This document shows, one piece after another, positions 1-10,902 of a stretch of DNA of 64,000 nt (position 1 is its first letter; each line of letters opens with the position of its first letter). The stretch is from Komagataella phaffii GS115 (Eukaryota; Ascomycota; Pichiomycetes; Pichiales; Pichiaceae). The stretch covers positions 1,178,001 through 1,242,000 of the forward strand of contig NC_012963.1 of the NCBI RefSeq assembly GCF_000027005.1. The letters run 5' to 3'. A program made the position numbers and the translations under genes. Below the pieces are notes generated by a model. It was not told the DNA's origin and did not search any database. It was given only the letters and a program-made list of their open reading frames with translations.

Positions 1-111
1 AATAATTCCCAAATGTAAACATATGAGTAAAAAAAAAACAGAGGTTGGAGTCTCCTTGTGACCACAAACAACCCACAAATACCAACAGCACGTCCGTCCT
101 ATGGCTTGGTC

Positions 112-1722
112 ATGGATTTAGACGCTCTCATTGACTCGATAGAGGGGCTCGCCGATCAGTGTACTACTTCAATCGAGAAGAATACCGAACTGTTGAATGA
201 TATATCCAATGTGTATGGTGATGCCCTCTCAAACGATACGATTATCGATACACTGAACGCCAAATCAGATCACAATTTGGACATGATACAACAGTTGAAC
301 CTGCTTAATCTGCGTTCTGAGTTTTTCCAGGCGCAATTGCACATTTTGGAACTTCATAGTGACATTAATCACAATAGAAAGCAGCATGGGTTGAATCCTT
401 TGAATGAGTGGAAGGATGATGATCTGAACTGGAGAACTTGTGAGACAACTTTGGATAATTTGTTCTTGGAGTTTGAGTATCTGAAGACTCAAAAGCTGTC
501 CTTTAGGGGTATTCCTTCCACTTTTGAATACATTCAAGAATCAAGGAATCAGGTTAATGTTTCTTCTCATATGGCTAACCAGACCTTGGAATTTAATGAC
601 GATTCGTACCTAAGACCCATTCACGTGGGGAAACAGAGAAATTTATCTAATCACAAGAATATTCAAAATGGGTACAATTTCCACCGACGTCATTCTTCGT
701 TACCTCACTCTCCATCGCTTGATGAGTCATCTAAACCTTTGAGGCATTACACATCATTTGAGACCGCATTGAAATCCATGAACTCTAGGTTAGGAAACTC
801 GGAGAATAATACTATTTTTCAAGAAAAATTGCATAGCTTTGACATGTCAGTTATGTCACATGCTCATTCAACTTCAATATTTGATTCCATAACGGAGTCA
901 ACGCAAGTCTCAGATATCGACGATGAACATAATCCCCACAAGATCTTTTTTGGAGACGTTTTAACTAAATGTCCTTCCAATATTACTGCATTGGAAACTC
1001 CACCCCGTCATGTACCATCTAATCATTCTTCCACTGCCATGGCACTCAAGAAGCAGACTATGGTCTGGCTCAACCAGTTTCAACAGAGCAACACAACAGA
1101 TTCGCAACAAACTCCCAACTGGGCGCCTAATGTCAATGCTTGCATCTCCTCAAGTTCTAACACTCGGAACTTGCTTTCTTCTTTGATCTCCAAAGAATCC
1201 ACGAAATTCAACACCGGTTCGTCAAGCCATTCACAACCAGATTTTCAAATTGACAAGACACAAATTTCACGAAAGCCTTCAATTTCTCAACTTGTATCGT
1301 CTTCTCAGGAAGCATCTCAATGGAGTCTTTTGCTGGACAAATTCCGGAAGAAATCAACATCACAGCCATCTGGTCTAGAATCACGGGATCCCACCAACCG
1401 CCAGAAAGACTATAAAACTGAGATTGAAAAATCAAAACCAATTCCCGTCCCAGGATCTCTTTCCAGATATAGATCAGCCAGTCTAGGTCAATCCTCATCG
1501 TCAACAATCACCATAGGGCCTAACCATAAAATGATAGTAAGGCATGGAGCATTAAGCGGGCTCAATCAACACACCTATTACGACCGTAGAAGAAATGTAT
1601 CCTCTAATAGCTCTACAATAGCCCCAATTGCATCCCCTGATAACCGACGTGTAGTGAGCACTTATGTGAGACAAGATCACCTTGAAGATGCATTGAAAAC
1701 TAGTTTAACTAATGTTACATAA
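112..1722 (+). CDS. Unrecognised protein: helical N-terminus, Ser/Asn/Thr-rich tail
   Basis: I do not recognise the family. From the first in-frame ATG the product is 536 residues. The first ~140 residues are acidic and look helical (many Leu, Glu, Asn, Asp). The rest is low-complexity, rich in Ser, Asn, Thr and Gln, with basic phosphorylation-type sites such as RRHSSLP. No membrane segment is evident. The reading frame is open upstream to base 31 without an ATG, and ATGs in other frames lie at 23 and 101, so the true start may be in an upstream exon outside the window. The downstream neighbour MRC1 is convergent, with only 20 bases between the stop codons. A scaffold or cytoskeletal role is possible but unsupported. 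Confidence 0.6.
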   Translation: MDLDALIDSIEGLADQCTTSIEKNTELLNDISNVYGDALSNDTIIDTLNAKSDHNLDMIQQLNLLNLRSEFFQAQLHILELHSDINHNRKQHGLNPLNEWKDDDLNWRTCETTLDNLFLEFEYLKTQKLSFRGIPSTFEYIQESRNQVNVSSHMANQTLEFNDDSYLRPIHVGKQRNLSNHKNIQNGYNFHRRHSSLPHSPSLDESSKPLRHYTSFETALKSMNSRLGNSENNTIFQEKLHSFDMSVMSHAHSTSIFDSITESTQVSDIDDEHNPHKIFFGDVLTKCPSNITALETPPRHVPSNHSSTAMALKKQTMVWLNQFQQSNTTDSQQTPNWAPNVNACISSSSNTRNLLSSLISKESTKFNTGSSSHSQPDFQIDKTQISRKPSISQLVSSSQEASQWSLLLDKFRKKSTSQPSGLESRDPTNRQKDYKTEIEKSKPIPVPGSLSRYRSASLGQSSSSTITIGPNHKMIVRHGALSGLNQHTYYDRRRNVSSNSSTIAPIASPDNRRVVSTYVRQDHLEDALKTSLTNVT

Positions 1723-1742
1723 AACAAAGATTTATGCATTGT

Positions 1743-4700
1743 TTATTCAAACCCTCTATTTCTGTTGAAAAGAGCTGTCAGTTTACGGTCTTTGTTCTTT
1801 TTAGCAGCCTTTAACGTCCTGTCTATTTGATTGACCTTATATTTGATTTCCAAGGTGTTGATTTTGGCTTTCTTTGCAATATAGGTCACTGAAGCTTTTG
1901 CGCTTCCTATATTACTACGACTCGATTCAACGTTTTTAATCTGTTGGCCCAAGATGCCGTCGCTGGCAGATTGCATACTATTAGAAAAGCTCTTGAAGGA
2001 GCCAACAGCCGATTGTTTTCTGCTAAGAGATCCGAACAGTTCTTCCTGATCTGAGTCTTCTTCTTGTGCCTTTTTCCCAGTTACGCGAGCTTCCTCTTCT
2101 TCCAATAAAGTCTCTGCCCTTGAAATTCTAAACCTGGCTCTAGACTTTAATATTTCCATTTCATCTTCAACGTCCTCTTCTGCAATGACTTGAGTTTGTG
2201 TTGGGATGGATTCGTTTTCGTCATCGACCTCTCGCAAGAATGACAGCTGCTTTTGAACAAAGGCTTCTGTGACTTTCCGTTTGCGCCCTCTTTTGGATAC
2301 TTTGATCGGTTCTTCATCATCGTCATCAAACTGGTCACTGTCTGCTTCATTTTCAGAACGTTGTATGTCTTTTAATTCATTATATTCCTGACCATTTGCT
2401 TCTTTGTCCTCTCCTTCTTCATCATCGTCCACCACTTGTTCTAATTCCACACTGGAAACTCTGATAGGAACGTCACTAATAGTTTCGAAAAAGGCCCTAG
2501 ATTTTTTATTGTTATGGAAGCTGTTAGCAGACTCCAACTCTTGCTTCAATTTTTCTCTTTGTTTCTCTCTTCTGTTTCGGTAAAATTGCATCAAAAGATC
2601 ATCTTCACCTTCACTAAGTTCTAGATCTTCTTGATTCCTACGACCTCGTCTTAACCTACCAGTTTGAATGTCGTGTAACAACTTTTTAATCTGCTCTCTA
2701 TCTTCTTCAATAGTAGTCTTGGCTAAAAGGCTTTGCAACTTATCTTCTCTCTGCTTGATTTTGGAGTAGTCGTCTAACATCTTCTCGTCTTCACTATTGG
2801 CCTCGTCGTCAAAATCTCCGTCGATTCCCCCCATACCTTGATACTCGTCCTCAGATTCTTCAGCTTCTTGTTGCATAATTTGATCTAGTTTCTTGGATTT
2901 CATTTCTCTATCACGTTTCTTTCGTAGAAGCTCCTTCTTATGCATCTTCATTTTCATTAGGTCTACTTGAATTCTACGAGATTCTGCTTCGTCTTCATCG
3001 TCATCATCCTCTTCATCGGAGGAAGAATGTGATACTATTCCTGTCTTGGGAATTGATGGGAATTGTGATTCTGAGACTAGTTGAGTTAAAGAATCGAGTT
3101 GAACCTGATCCGTTTCAATAATTTCTTTGTTGTAACCAACATGATTCATGGAGTTAGGTTGATCTTGAGAATGTTTCTGGGTAGGTTCAATGTCTATCGA
3201 TATCTGGGTGTCGAGGTTACTTTGATGCATTGAAGTAGGTTGGGGACCTTCGTGGGGACCTCCATAAGCACCTAAATAAATCTCATCTTCATTGTCTTCC
3301 TCCAGATCATCAGTTTGATTGATGGTTCCAATTTCCTCTTCAATATCTTCGGCATCTTCTCCTTCAACTTCAGAGGCACTATCAGGGACTTCTTCGGTGT
3401 CAGGCGTATCTCCCTTGTTAGATTTCTTGGAACTACTACGTTCTCGTTCCTTAAGTTTTCTATTCATTTCCAATTCACGGGTTAAAAGGTCTTCAAGATC
3501 TTTATCCTCTTGAGTCAATTTGTAAACAATTCCCTCCTCTTGTTTGTTGTCTTTCAAATAAAGAAGCATCTGCTGCTTGGTTTTGTTCTTCAATAACTTG
3601 AAAAGCTTCTTATTCTTCGATTTATTGGATTCTTTAACATGTCTAATGAGATCTTTAACAGGAAACTTGTTCACAAATGGACCCTCTAATCGTTTGTCTC
3701 CTCCCTGACGATTCTTCTTGCGGGCAAATTTGGCCTTGACTTGAAGAACGGTTGCCTTACTTGTCTCGGCTTTTACTTTCTGAAAATTGTAATCGTCTTC
3801 ATCAGAACTGAGGTCAATTAACTTGGCTCCAATATCATCAGTCCTGATAGTCTCATTCAATTTAACAGTGTATTGTTGTAATGGATTAGAAAGAGGTTGG
3901 TGGTTTTGAAGCTGGAAAGGAGACTTGATAGGTTCTCTCACTTTCAAAGGTGATGTATTAGGCGTGCTATCGATTCTGATCGGAGACGATTTGATGAATT
4001 GAGCCCCGATTTCCTCCAAATTATCATCGTTTTCGAATTCTTCAAGTAATTTTAATGCTGTAAATTTTGATTGTTTTTTCTCCTTGATGATTGATTTATT
4101 ATTGGACACAATATTTTGAAGATCATCCTCAGATAGGAACCTTTCATGATCCTCCACCTGACCGTCGTCATTGTCTTCATCTATATACCCAGACTCTTTT
4201 TCTTTATCTTGCTTACTCTGTAGTTCCAAAATGCTCCTTCTTAAATCTGTCAACTCATGTGAGTTGATGAAATCATCTGGGGTCGAATCTGCAGTAGACT
4301 TGAGTGATAGTCGAAACTTAATCTTATCTTCTTTAGAAAGGCAGGCATAGGCTGGATTATCAACAAGAGTGGCAGTTAAAGAATTTGATGCTGGTTGTAT
4401 CTGGAGAGTTTCTAGTTCCTTTTCTGTATTTTGTTCCGGTTTTTCCTCATCATTGGCCTGTGAGGGAGCGAGAGAGATTACTGGGACCAACGATTGTTTG
4501 GAAAAATCAGACTGGGTTGGTCTCACTTGACTATGATTTATTTCCTCATCCTCACTGGGTATTCTGTATGTTTCGACAGCTTCGTCAATTTGTGTCTTGA
4601 AAGCAGAGGTGTTATCAATTTCCGTACCGACCACTTGAGTATCTAAGTATTGAGTTTCAACCAGTTGAGTTTCCTCAATTGTCTCCTCTTTGTCATCTGC

Positions 4701-4919
4701 ATTGTCATGTGTAGTTCCATTCAACCGATCTTCAATCTTCGATAAATTGAGCTTGAAATTGAACAATGGAGAATACTGAGCTTTTTCCTTAGGTCGGGAA
4801 AGTCCAAGTTCAAACTCAGATTCTTCCTCTAATTCCTCAGATCCTTGGCTTACAGCAGCAACAGGCCTGTACCTGCTCATCTGAACGGTGTCGATATCCA
4901 AACCATTCAGTAAGTCCAT
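1743..4919 (-). CDS. MRC1: Mrc1/Claspin S-phase checkpoint mediator
   Basis: Mrc1 travels with the replication fork and relays Mec1 signals to Rad53. The 1058-residue product is close to the usual ~1100. It is very acidic and has a cluster of TQ/SQ kinase sites near the N-terminus (ETQLVETQYLDTQ), as expected for Mec1 targets. The middle holds a Lys-rich block, and the C-terminal half contains the conserved MRC1-like region (around LLMQFYRNRREKQREKLKQ), ending in a basic tail. The start is the first in-frame ATG, at 4919. The frame continues upstream only to a GTG at 4979. The start MDLLNGL resembles the MD-x-L-x-x-L start of the S. cerevisiae protein as I remember it. An ACGCGT box lies about 70 bases upstream. 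Confidence 0.9.
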   Translation of the reverse strand: MDLLNGLDIDTVQMSRYRPVAAVSQGSEELEEESEFELGLSRPKEKAQYSPLFNFKLNLSKIEDRLNGTTHDNADDKEETIEETQLVETQYLDTQVVGTEIDNTSAFKTQIDEAVETYRIPSEDEEINHSQVRPTQSDFSKQSLVPVISLAPSQANDEEKPEQNTEKELETLQIQPASNSLTATLVDNPAYACLSKEDKIKFRLSLKSTADSTPDDFINSHELTDLRRSILELQSKQDKEKESGYIDEDNDDGQVEDHERFLSEDDLQNIVSNNKSIIKEKKQSKFTALKLLEEFENDDNLEEIGAQFIKSSPIRIDSTPNTSPLKVREPIKSPFQLQNHQPLSNPLQQYTVKLNETIRTDDIGAKLIDLSSDEDDYNFQKVKAETSKATVLQVKAKFARKKNRQGGDKRLEGPFVNKFPVKDLIRHVKESNKSKNKKLFKLLKNKTKQQMLLYLKDNKQEEGIVYKLTQEDKDLEDLLTRELEMNRKLKERERSSSKKSNKGDTPDTEEVPDSASEVEGEDAEDIEEEIGTINQTDDLEEDNEDEIYLGAYGGPHEGPQPTSMHQSNLDTQISIDIEPTQKHSQDQPNSMNHVGYNKEIIETDQVQLDSLTQLVSESQFPSIPKTGIVSHSSSDEEDDDDEDEAESRRIQVDLMKMKMHKKELLRKKRDREMKSKKLDQIMQQEAEESEDEYQGMGGIDGDFDDEANSEDEKMLDDYSKIKQREDKLQSLLAKTTIEEDREQIKKLLHDIQTGRLRRGRRNQEDLELSEGEDDLLMQFYRNRREKQREKLKQELESANSFHNNKKSRAFFETISDVPIRVSSVELEQVVDDDEEGEDKEANGQEYNELKDIQRSENEADSDQFDDDDEEPIKVSKRGRKRKVTEAFVQKQLSFLREVDDENESIPTQTQVIAEEDVEDEMEILKSRARFRISRAETLLEEEEARVTGKKAQEEDSDQEELFGSLSRKQSAVGSFKSFSNSMQSASDGILGQQIKNVESSRSNIGSAKASVTYIAKKAKINTLEIKYKVNQIDRTLKAAKKNKDRKLTALFNRNRGFE

Positions 4920-4987
4920 TCTCTGTGCTGCACCGTAAGAACTCTTTCCTACCGCGTTGTATATTGTAAAGAAATACACATCCCAGA

Positions 4988-4993
4988 ACGCGT
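4988..4993. promoter_or_regulatory. MCB element (ACGCGT) upstream of MRC1
   Basis: This is a perfect MluI cell-cycle box about 70 bases upstream of the MRC1 start. MBF drives G1/S genes through this motif in other yeasts. Function here is inferred, since the hexamer also occurs by chance inside coding sequence in this window. Confidence 0.5.
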
Positions 4994-5138
4994 ACCAAAA
5001 ATAGTCGTGTGAACGGTAAAATCAAATCTTTCAGGGTCGTGCGCCAGTTAAGCCAGCCGAACCAACGAAAGGTGCGACATTATCCAAGGTGATCGATCAA
5101 CAACTTTGGAAAGAACCCTCTTCAAAGCATATATAGAA

Positions 5139-5390
5139 ATGTCAGAATCAAAACAATTGAGTCAACCCGTCTCCTCTACGTTGTTAAACGATAAGTGGGA
5201 CGTTGTATTGGCCAACACAGTGGTTAAAACCGGTCTCGGGTTCGGAGGCGGTGTTCTGTTAAGTGTTCTGTTTTTCAAAAGAAGAGCCTTCCCTGTGTGG
5301 TTGGGAATTGGCTTTGGTTTGGGCCGTGGATACTCTGAAGGTGATGCTATATTTAGATCTCCTGCTGGTTTACGTGATGTCAAGGCATAG
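5139..5390 (+). CDS. MIC10: MICOS complex subunit Mic10
   Basis: Mic10 is a small hairpin protein of the mitochondrial inner membrane that oligomerises to bend the membrane at crista junctions. The 83-residue product carries the two family signatures: a glycine-rich first membrane segment ([16 protein letters not shown], residues ~31-46) and a second ([12 protein letters not shown], ~54-65), joined by the conserved loop KRRAFPV. The tail EGDAIFRS is also typical. The ATG at 5139 is chosen because the longer frame begins at a non-ATG codon. The gene is divergent from MRC1, and the two starts are about 220 bases apart. Identity is firm. Confidence 0.93.
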   Translation: MSESKQLSQPVSSTLLNDKWDVVLANTVVKTGLGFGGGVLLSVLFFKRRAFPVWLGIGFGLGRGYSEGDAIFRSPAGLRDVKA

Positions 5391-5728
5391 GATAAATACA
5401 CAGGAATGCATGTTGTGTGATATAAAGGTGTAATTACATGTGGGGAGAGTGTGTGAGTGGATGTGGTCAATAATGCAATGAATTTCAACAGTGATGAATT
5501 ATAAATGAGAGGATACGCTTACCTTTCTGATCCTACGGATAAGATGTCCGGTAGCAAGTATCCATCTGTTATGTGTCTATCGCTCAATATTACGATCCAC
5601 CCATATGTTCCTTCCCATTCAAACATCCTATAATATTAGTTCTTGGTTAAACTGCCTGTGTTTCCTGCAAATTTCTTTGATCTTCTTTTAAGTCTAGGCA
5701 CAATTCTAGTAACGATTTGCTATCATTG
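5391..5728. other. Intergenic, MIC10 to small basic gene
   Basis: This stretch is the tail-to-tail region between MIC10 and the minus-strand gene ending at 5729. No RNA gene or second conserved protein was recognised. The only oddity is that the frame of the minus-strand gene reopens after its stops (bases 5639-5710); this is discussed as a finding. Confidence 0.5.
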
Positions 5729-7106
<1,378 letters not shown>

Positions 7107-7126
7107 GTTTCATTATACTCCTAGAA

Positions 7127-8896
7127 CTATTTGGGTCGTTTTGCAGCATTGTCCAGGATACTGCTTAATGATAGAGAGTCGGCTTTGAACGATGGAACAG
7201 ATTCATTTCTTTTGATTCGATTAAGTGTTTCTGCAATTACATCATTTTTTGTATGATGATACGTCTCATATGGTTTGAATGGTATAAATTCCGGATGAAT
7301 GAAAGGATTATCGTCACATTGTTGCTCTGGTTGTTGCTGAAATTTTGATATCAGTATACCTATCATAAGCTGAACCATCCATAACAATCCAAATAATAAG
7401 CATTGCCAGAGTTCCCATGTGAGATTCTGTTTGTAGTATTTGCATAGTGCAGAAATACCTTCGGCCATTTTGGACATTAAGTCATCCTGATCTTGATTGC
7501 TGATGACGTAGTTCTCTGTAGGAATCTGTAACTCCGTTGATTTAGTTAGCCAGTCAAATCCCTTATTGACTGCCTCTAATTTCCTCCCAATTACACAATA
7601 CACAACTCCGTTGACCATATCTCCAATTATAGAATCTTTGAAGATACTATTTATACCTCCGTTCACGTCTGTGATAAAGTCGTTCATTGTAGAATTTACA
7701 CTGCTGAAAGTGTTGTGAATGCTAGCCAGTGTCATATTGTTGTTGATATAAGTTTCATAAGACTTTACTTGGTACTGAACATACTGGTTCAGATTGTCGT
7801 TATCATAAGATTCTCCGTCTGCCAGCCAATCATGGCTCAAGTTCTGGATTTTGTTGACAATAGCAACTTGAATGATATAGGAAAACAAAGAAAAAAAGAA
7901 TAGTACTAAAATATTGATGGACGGGCTTGAACAAATGTACAGCATGAGCCATTTGATATATCCAGAACCGCAATATTTATGAATATACCTGTTCTCAAAC
8001 GTCGAGACAACTTCCATGTTCGGTCTTTTTTCATCGATCTCTCTTATATGCCTGAAGCTTCGATTCTGTAGCCACAACTGAACTAAGGTGACTACGACAA
8101 TGCTGCCGACACTCAAAATTAGTATCAATGTAAACATTCTGTTGCTTGAAGTGTGCAAAACGTCATAAAAATCGGCTACTGCATCAGAGCTACATGCTTC
8201 ATTGAGTGTAAAAGATTCATTGGCCCTCTTCTCTGGTAAAGATCGAGTCTTGATTATTTTATCGGTGACATTGGATACTACTCCGTCAAGCAAACCGTCA
8301 AGATTGACATCAACATTGTTCAAGCTACGAATTTTCTCATCAACAGAAGATGGTATTTGCCAATTTTTCAGCGAGTCAATCGTCAAATCAATAGCCTTAA
8401 AATTGTCATCGGAAAAAAAATTGCCCACTCTGTTGATAACTGACGCAACTGTGGACAATTGCTTATTGAGTTCAGTGGCCGTCGTCGTGATCGTATTATT
8501 CACTACGTCAACAATTTCTTCGGCCACTGTAGCTGAAACTCTAGTTGTTGATGTAATCATCAAATCAAGTAGGCAAACATATGTTCCAAGAAAAAGGTCA
8601 ACGATAAAATTGAAAATGTATCCAAGAACTTGAATGCTTTTATTGGTCATCTCATGAATAAACAAAGAAAGGGAATCCAAAGATTCATCCACCATAGATT
8701 TATACTCTGTCTGGAACCGATTGATTTGTAAACATAACCCCAAAGATGATTGTCTCAACACGGCAATACTTGAATGGAAGAGTGCCTGAAATAGTTTAAT
8801 CTTGATGATAAAAAGCACTATCAGAACATTATATTTATTGATGAGAACGGTTTGAACGCAGCTTTCCTTAAAATTAATAAAGCTATTACTGTGCAT
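7127..8896 (-). CDS. PRM1: Prm1, plasma-membrane fusion protein in mating
   Basis: Prm1 is a pheromone-induced multispanning glycoprotein that helps the plasma membranes of mating cells fuse. The 589-residue product begins with an amphipathic and then hydrophobic segment (INKYNVLIVLFIIKIKLF), as the family does. Further membrane segments lie at about residues 88-112, 255-275, 315-345 and 485-510. Large extracytoplasmic regions contain N-glycosylation sequons and the family-like stretch PSSVDEKIRSLNNVD. The ATG at 8896 is the only sensible start. Two pheromone-response-like boxes lie just upstream. It is convergent with KRR1, with 20 bases between stops. Confidence 0.85.
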   Translation of the reverse strand: MHSNSFINFKESCVQTVLINKYNVLIVLFIIKIKLFQALFHSSIAVLRQSSLGLCLQINRFQTEYKSMVDESLDSLSLFIHEMTNKSIQVLGYIFNFIVDLFLGTYVCLLDLMITSTTRVSATVAEEIVDVVNNTITTTATELNKQLSTVASVINRVGNFFSDDNFKAIDLTIDSLKNWQIPSSVDEKIRSLNNVDVNLDGLLDGVVSNVTDKIIKTRSLPEKRANESFTLNEACSSDAVADFYDVLHTSSNRMFTLILILSVGSIVVVTLVQLWLQNRSFRHIREIDEKRPNMEVVSTFENRYIHKYCGSGYIKWLMLYICSSPSINILVLFFFSLFSYIIQVAIVNKIQNLSHDWLADGESYDNDNLNQYVQYQVKSYETYINNNMTLASIHNTFSSVNSTMNDFITDVNGGINSIFKDSIIGDMVNGVVYCVIGRKLEAVNKGFDWLTKSTELQIPTENYVISNQDQDDLMSKMAEGISALCKYYKQNLTWELWQCLLFGLLWMVQLMIGILISKFQQQPEQQCDDNPFIHPEFIPFKPYETYHHTKNDVIAETLNRIKRNESVPSFKADSLSLSSILDNAAKRPK

Positions 8897-9439
8897 ATGG
8901 TAATATTGTTACCATTTGTCTCCAGATTCCCCACGCTTTAAGTATTATCCCTCCTGAAACCATTCTGAAACAACATACAATCAGAATCGTCTAGAGCTCC
9001 ATCCTTCGCCTCAACAGGTTTTGAGTGGCTTTGACACGTAATTGCTCTTTGCATAAACATCTTCCACGTCTTGTGAATTATTTCCGCCGAGCAATTATTT
9101 GTCGTCATTTGTAAAACTTCTACGGAGATCACGACTAGTCGTTCATCGTTCAGACATCAGTTCTCATCTCCAACAACATTCGATATGTCGCGCGGCTCAT
9201 AAAACTTAGGTAGAGAACCTAGAAAAGATAGGAGCCGCACAGATAACAGATAACAACACCAGATAACAAAGACATCACCCGCTCGGGGTATCATGGATTT
9301 TGCTCCTACGACGATTTTCCATCAAAACCATAAATTTCATCCTACACACATTGAAACCCTTACTAACTTATCTGGCAATTTCCTTGAACTCAGTTATTCA
9401 TCATCTCATAACCCATAGAACTTCATATATCAAGTTATC
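8897..9439. other. Intergenic, PRM1 promoter to Cys-rich gene
   Basis: The region holds the PRM1 promoter with its two PRE-like boxes and a short run of AGATAACA repeats near 9239-9270. An open stretch of 41 codons begins at the ATG near 9293 but resembles nothing known. No RNA gene was recognised. Confidence 0.4.
8955..8972. promoter_or_regulatory. Tandem pheromone response elements upstream of PRM1
   Basis: TGAAACC (8955-8961) and the exact Ste12 consensus TGAAACA (8966-8972) lie in direct repeat with 11-base spacing, 59-76 bases upstream of the PRM1 ATG. Paired PREs are typical of Ste12-induced mating genes, and PRM1 is the classic target in S. cerevisiae. The proximity to the ATG is a caution. 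Confidence 0.5.
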
Positions 9440-9631
9440 CTACTCGGAAATAGAACGACGAGCAGACCCCGTACCAGCGCGGGGAGGGTATTGTGGATAG
9501 TTTGTATCCAGTATGTGAGTACAAGTACACCACAATTCTTGTCTAGTGTTACTCATGGCTGATGGGATGTGCTGGCCACATCCAGTCCATGATTTGCGAT
9601 TGCAAAGTGGGCATATGGCAGTTTGGCACAT
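9440..9631 (-). CDS. Tiny conserved cysteine-rich protein
   Basis: The 63-residue product has a compact metal-site pattern: C2, C7xxC10, the block W15-x-GCGQHIPSAM, then W-CTC and a YPPRAG segment. I recall a small uncharacterised family in fungi, plants and bacteria with the same layout (CxxC...WxGCGxH...CxC). This makes it a real gene despite its length. The spacing suggests zinc or iron binding, but no function is established. The ATG is at 9631. The C-terminal ~18 residues look unstructured. An overlapping longer frame at 9553-9834 is taken to be a shadow. Confidence 0.7.
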   Translation of the reverse strand: MCQTAICPLCNRKSWTGCGQHIPSAMSNTRQELWCTCTHILDTNYPQYPPRAGTGSARRSISE

Positions 9632-9839
9632 AATGTTTCTCTCGTGGGCTCGGCAAAAATACTGGGGGAGTAATACTTAGGTGGAGAAGTGCAACGAGTG
9701 TAAGGTGCGAATTTATACTCCCGGTTCAAAGTTCGAAAGGGATGCATGGGTGGGGTGCGGCCGGAATGGAAAGAGAAAGAACCTCGCGTGACTCTGAGCG
9801 AACTTAAGGAAAAATGTCTCCTATTCTCATTCATGGCAA

Positions 9840-10643
9840 CTAATGCTCAATAATGATCTCATCATCGTTTACAACTAGTGTGATGGAATTGGGAGAAGAC
9901 GAGTTGTTTGTGTTCCCGTTCGTCGTCTCTGACTTAGGCTCCGACTTTGACTGAGTATGTAGCGCTGGTGCAACGATTGGAGTAGGACCCCGCGTATCAG
10001 TGAGATCACCGACGCCCCACCTTGTCATCATAGAGACAAACCCAGTGCCCAGGGCTATCTCTGCGTCGACTCTAGATTCATCAACCACCAACTCAAAGTC
10101 AAATTTCCATTGACGCATCAGACGTACTCGGGCGGCTCTCACTCTGATTTCTTCATCGTTATCGTCAACATTGGTAATGATTTCCAAGAACTTGGAGTTT
10201 TTGGTCCATGCAAGCATGTTACCTTGAAGATTAATGTAATCCAAGGTACCCTGACGCCAATTGGATACTGTCTTGATCTCTCTGTGTTGCAGCACCCCAG
10301 GCTTGTTGTGGAAATCGATCGATCTGCTAAAAAAGCCAACTCGTACAGTGGCTATCTCCCTTCGGCTGGAATCAAACATGGACCATACTGGGTTCAACGA
10401 GGATAAACGCTCGAAGGTGTATCTCAATTGACCATTGTGATCAAAAACATTAACTATTCTTTGCTTATCATTGTTATCTCTACGGACATGAAATCCAACA
10501 GTGGGACTTTCCAGTGGTATTACATTACCATTGGAATGATGGAAATCTATGAGGTTAGAGAGGTACATGTGGTGAATCATGTAGTTATTCAGCGTGTTGT
10601 ATGCATTCTGAACATACACCGCTGGTGCTTCGAATACGGGCAT
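9840..10643 (-). CDS. Hypothetical protein, possible Tubby-like/LURP-one fold
   Basis: The 267-residue product has no signal peptide or membrane segment. Residues ~45-200 show alternating short beta-type strands with repeated hydrophobic/charged pattern (VNVFDHNGQLRYTF, ATVRVGFFSRSIDF, WKFDFELVVDESRVDAEIALGTGF). This is reminiscent of the 12-stranded Tubby C-terminal/LURP-one superfamily. The last ~50 residues are Ser/Asn-rich and disordered. This fold call is a guess from pattern, not from any catalytic residue. The ATG at 10643 is the only start. Neighbours give no clue, as EMG1 upstream is on the same strand with its own promoter region. Confidence 0.6.
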   Translation of the reverse strand: MPVFEAPAVYVQNAYNTLNNYMIHHMYLSNLIDFHHSNGNVIPLESPTVGFHVRRDNNDKQRIVNVFDHNGQLRYTFERLSSLNPVWSMFDSSRREIATVRVGFFSRSIDFHNKPGVLQHREIKTVSNWRQGTLDYINLQGNMLAWTKNSKFLEIITNVDDNDEEIRVRAARVRLMRQWKFDFELVVDESRVDAEIALGTGFVSMMTRWGVGDLTDTRGPTPIVAPALHTQSKSEPKSETTNGNTNNSSSPNSITLVVNDDEIIIEH

Positions 10644-10902
10644 CCTTAGCTAGAAGGGGAGGAAGCAATGACAAGAAAAAAATGAAATAAGGAGGCAAAC
10701 AAGACAGAGGATTAATAACGAGGGATCTGGGCCCTTTTATACCAAATACACCTTAGGTTCCTTTGTCCTGTTCACAAAGAGTATATGATAAAGCGGCGTC
10801 CCACCCAGTGCAGCGAGCCGCATTTCAACATCCCAAGTGGCTAAGGCTGAAGAAACATGACGTAATGTTGTGTATACATAATCTATATAGTGCTGAACAC
10901 TT

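Noticed and set aside
9553..9834. 93-residue minus-strand frame
   Set aside because: It overlaps the promoter and start of the Cys-rich gene, has no family features, and its composition looks like chance coding.
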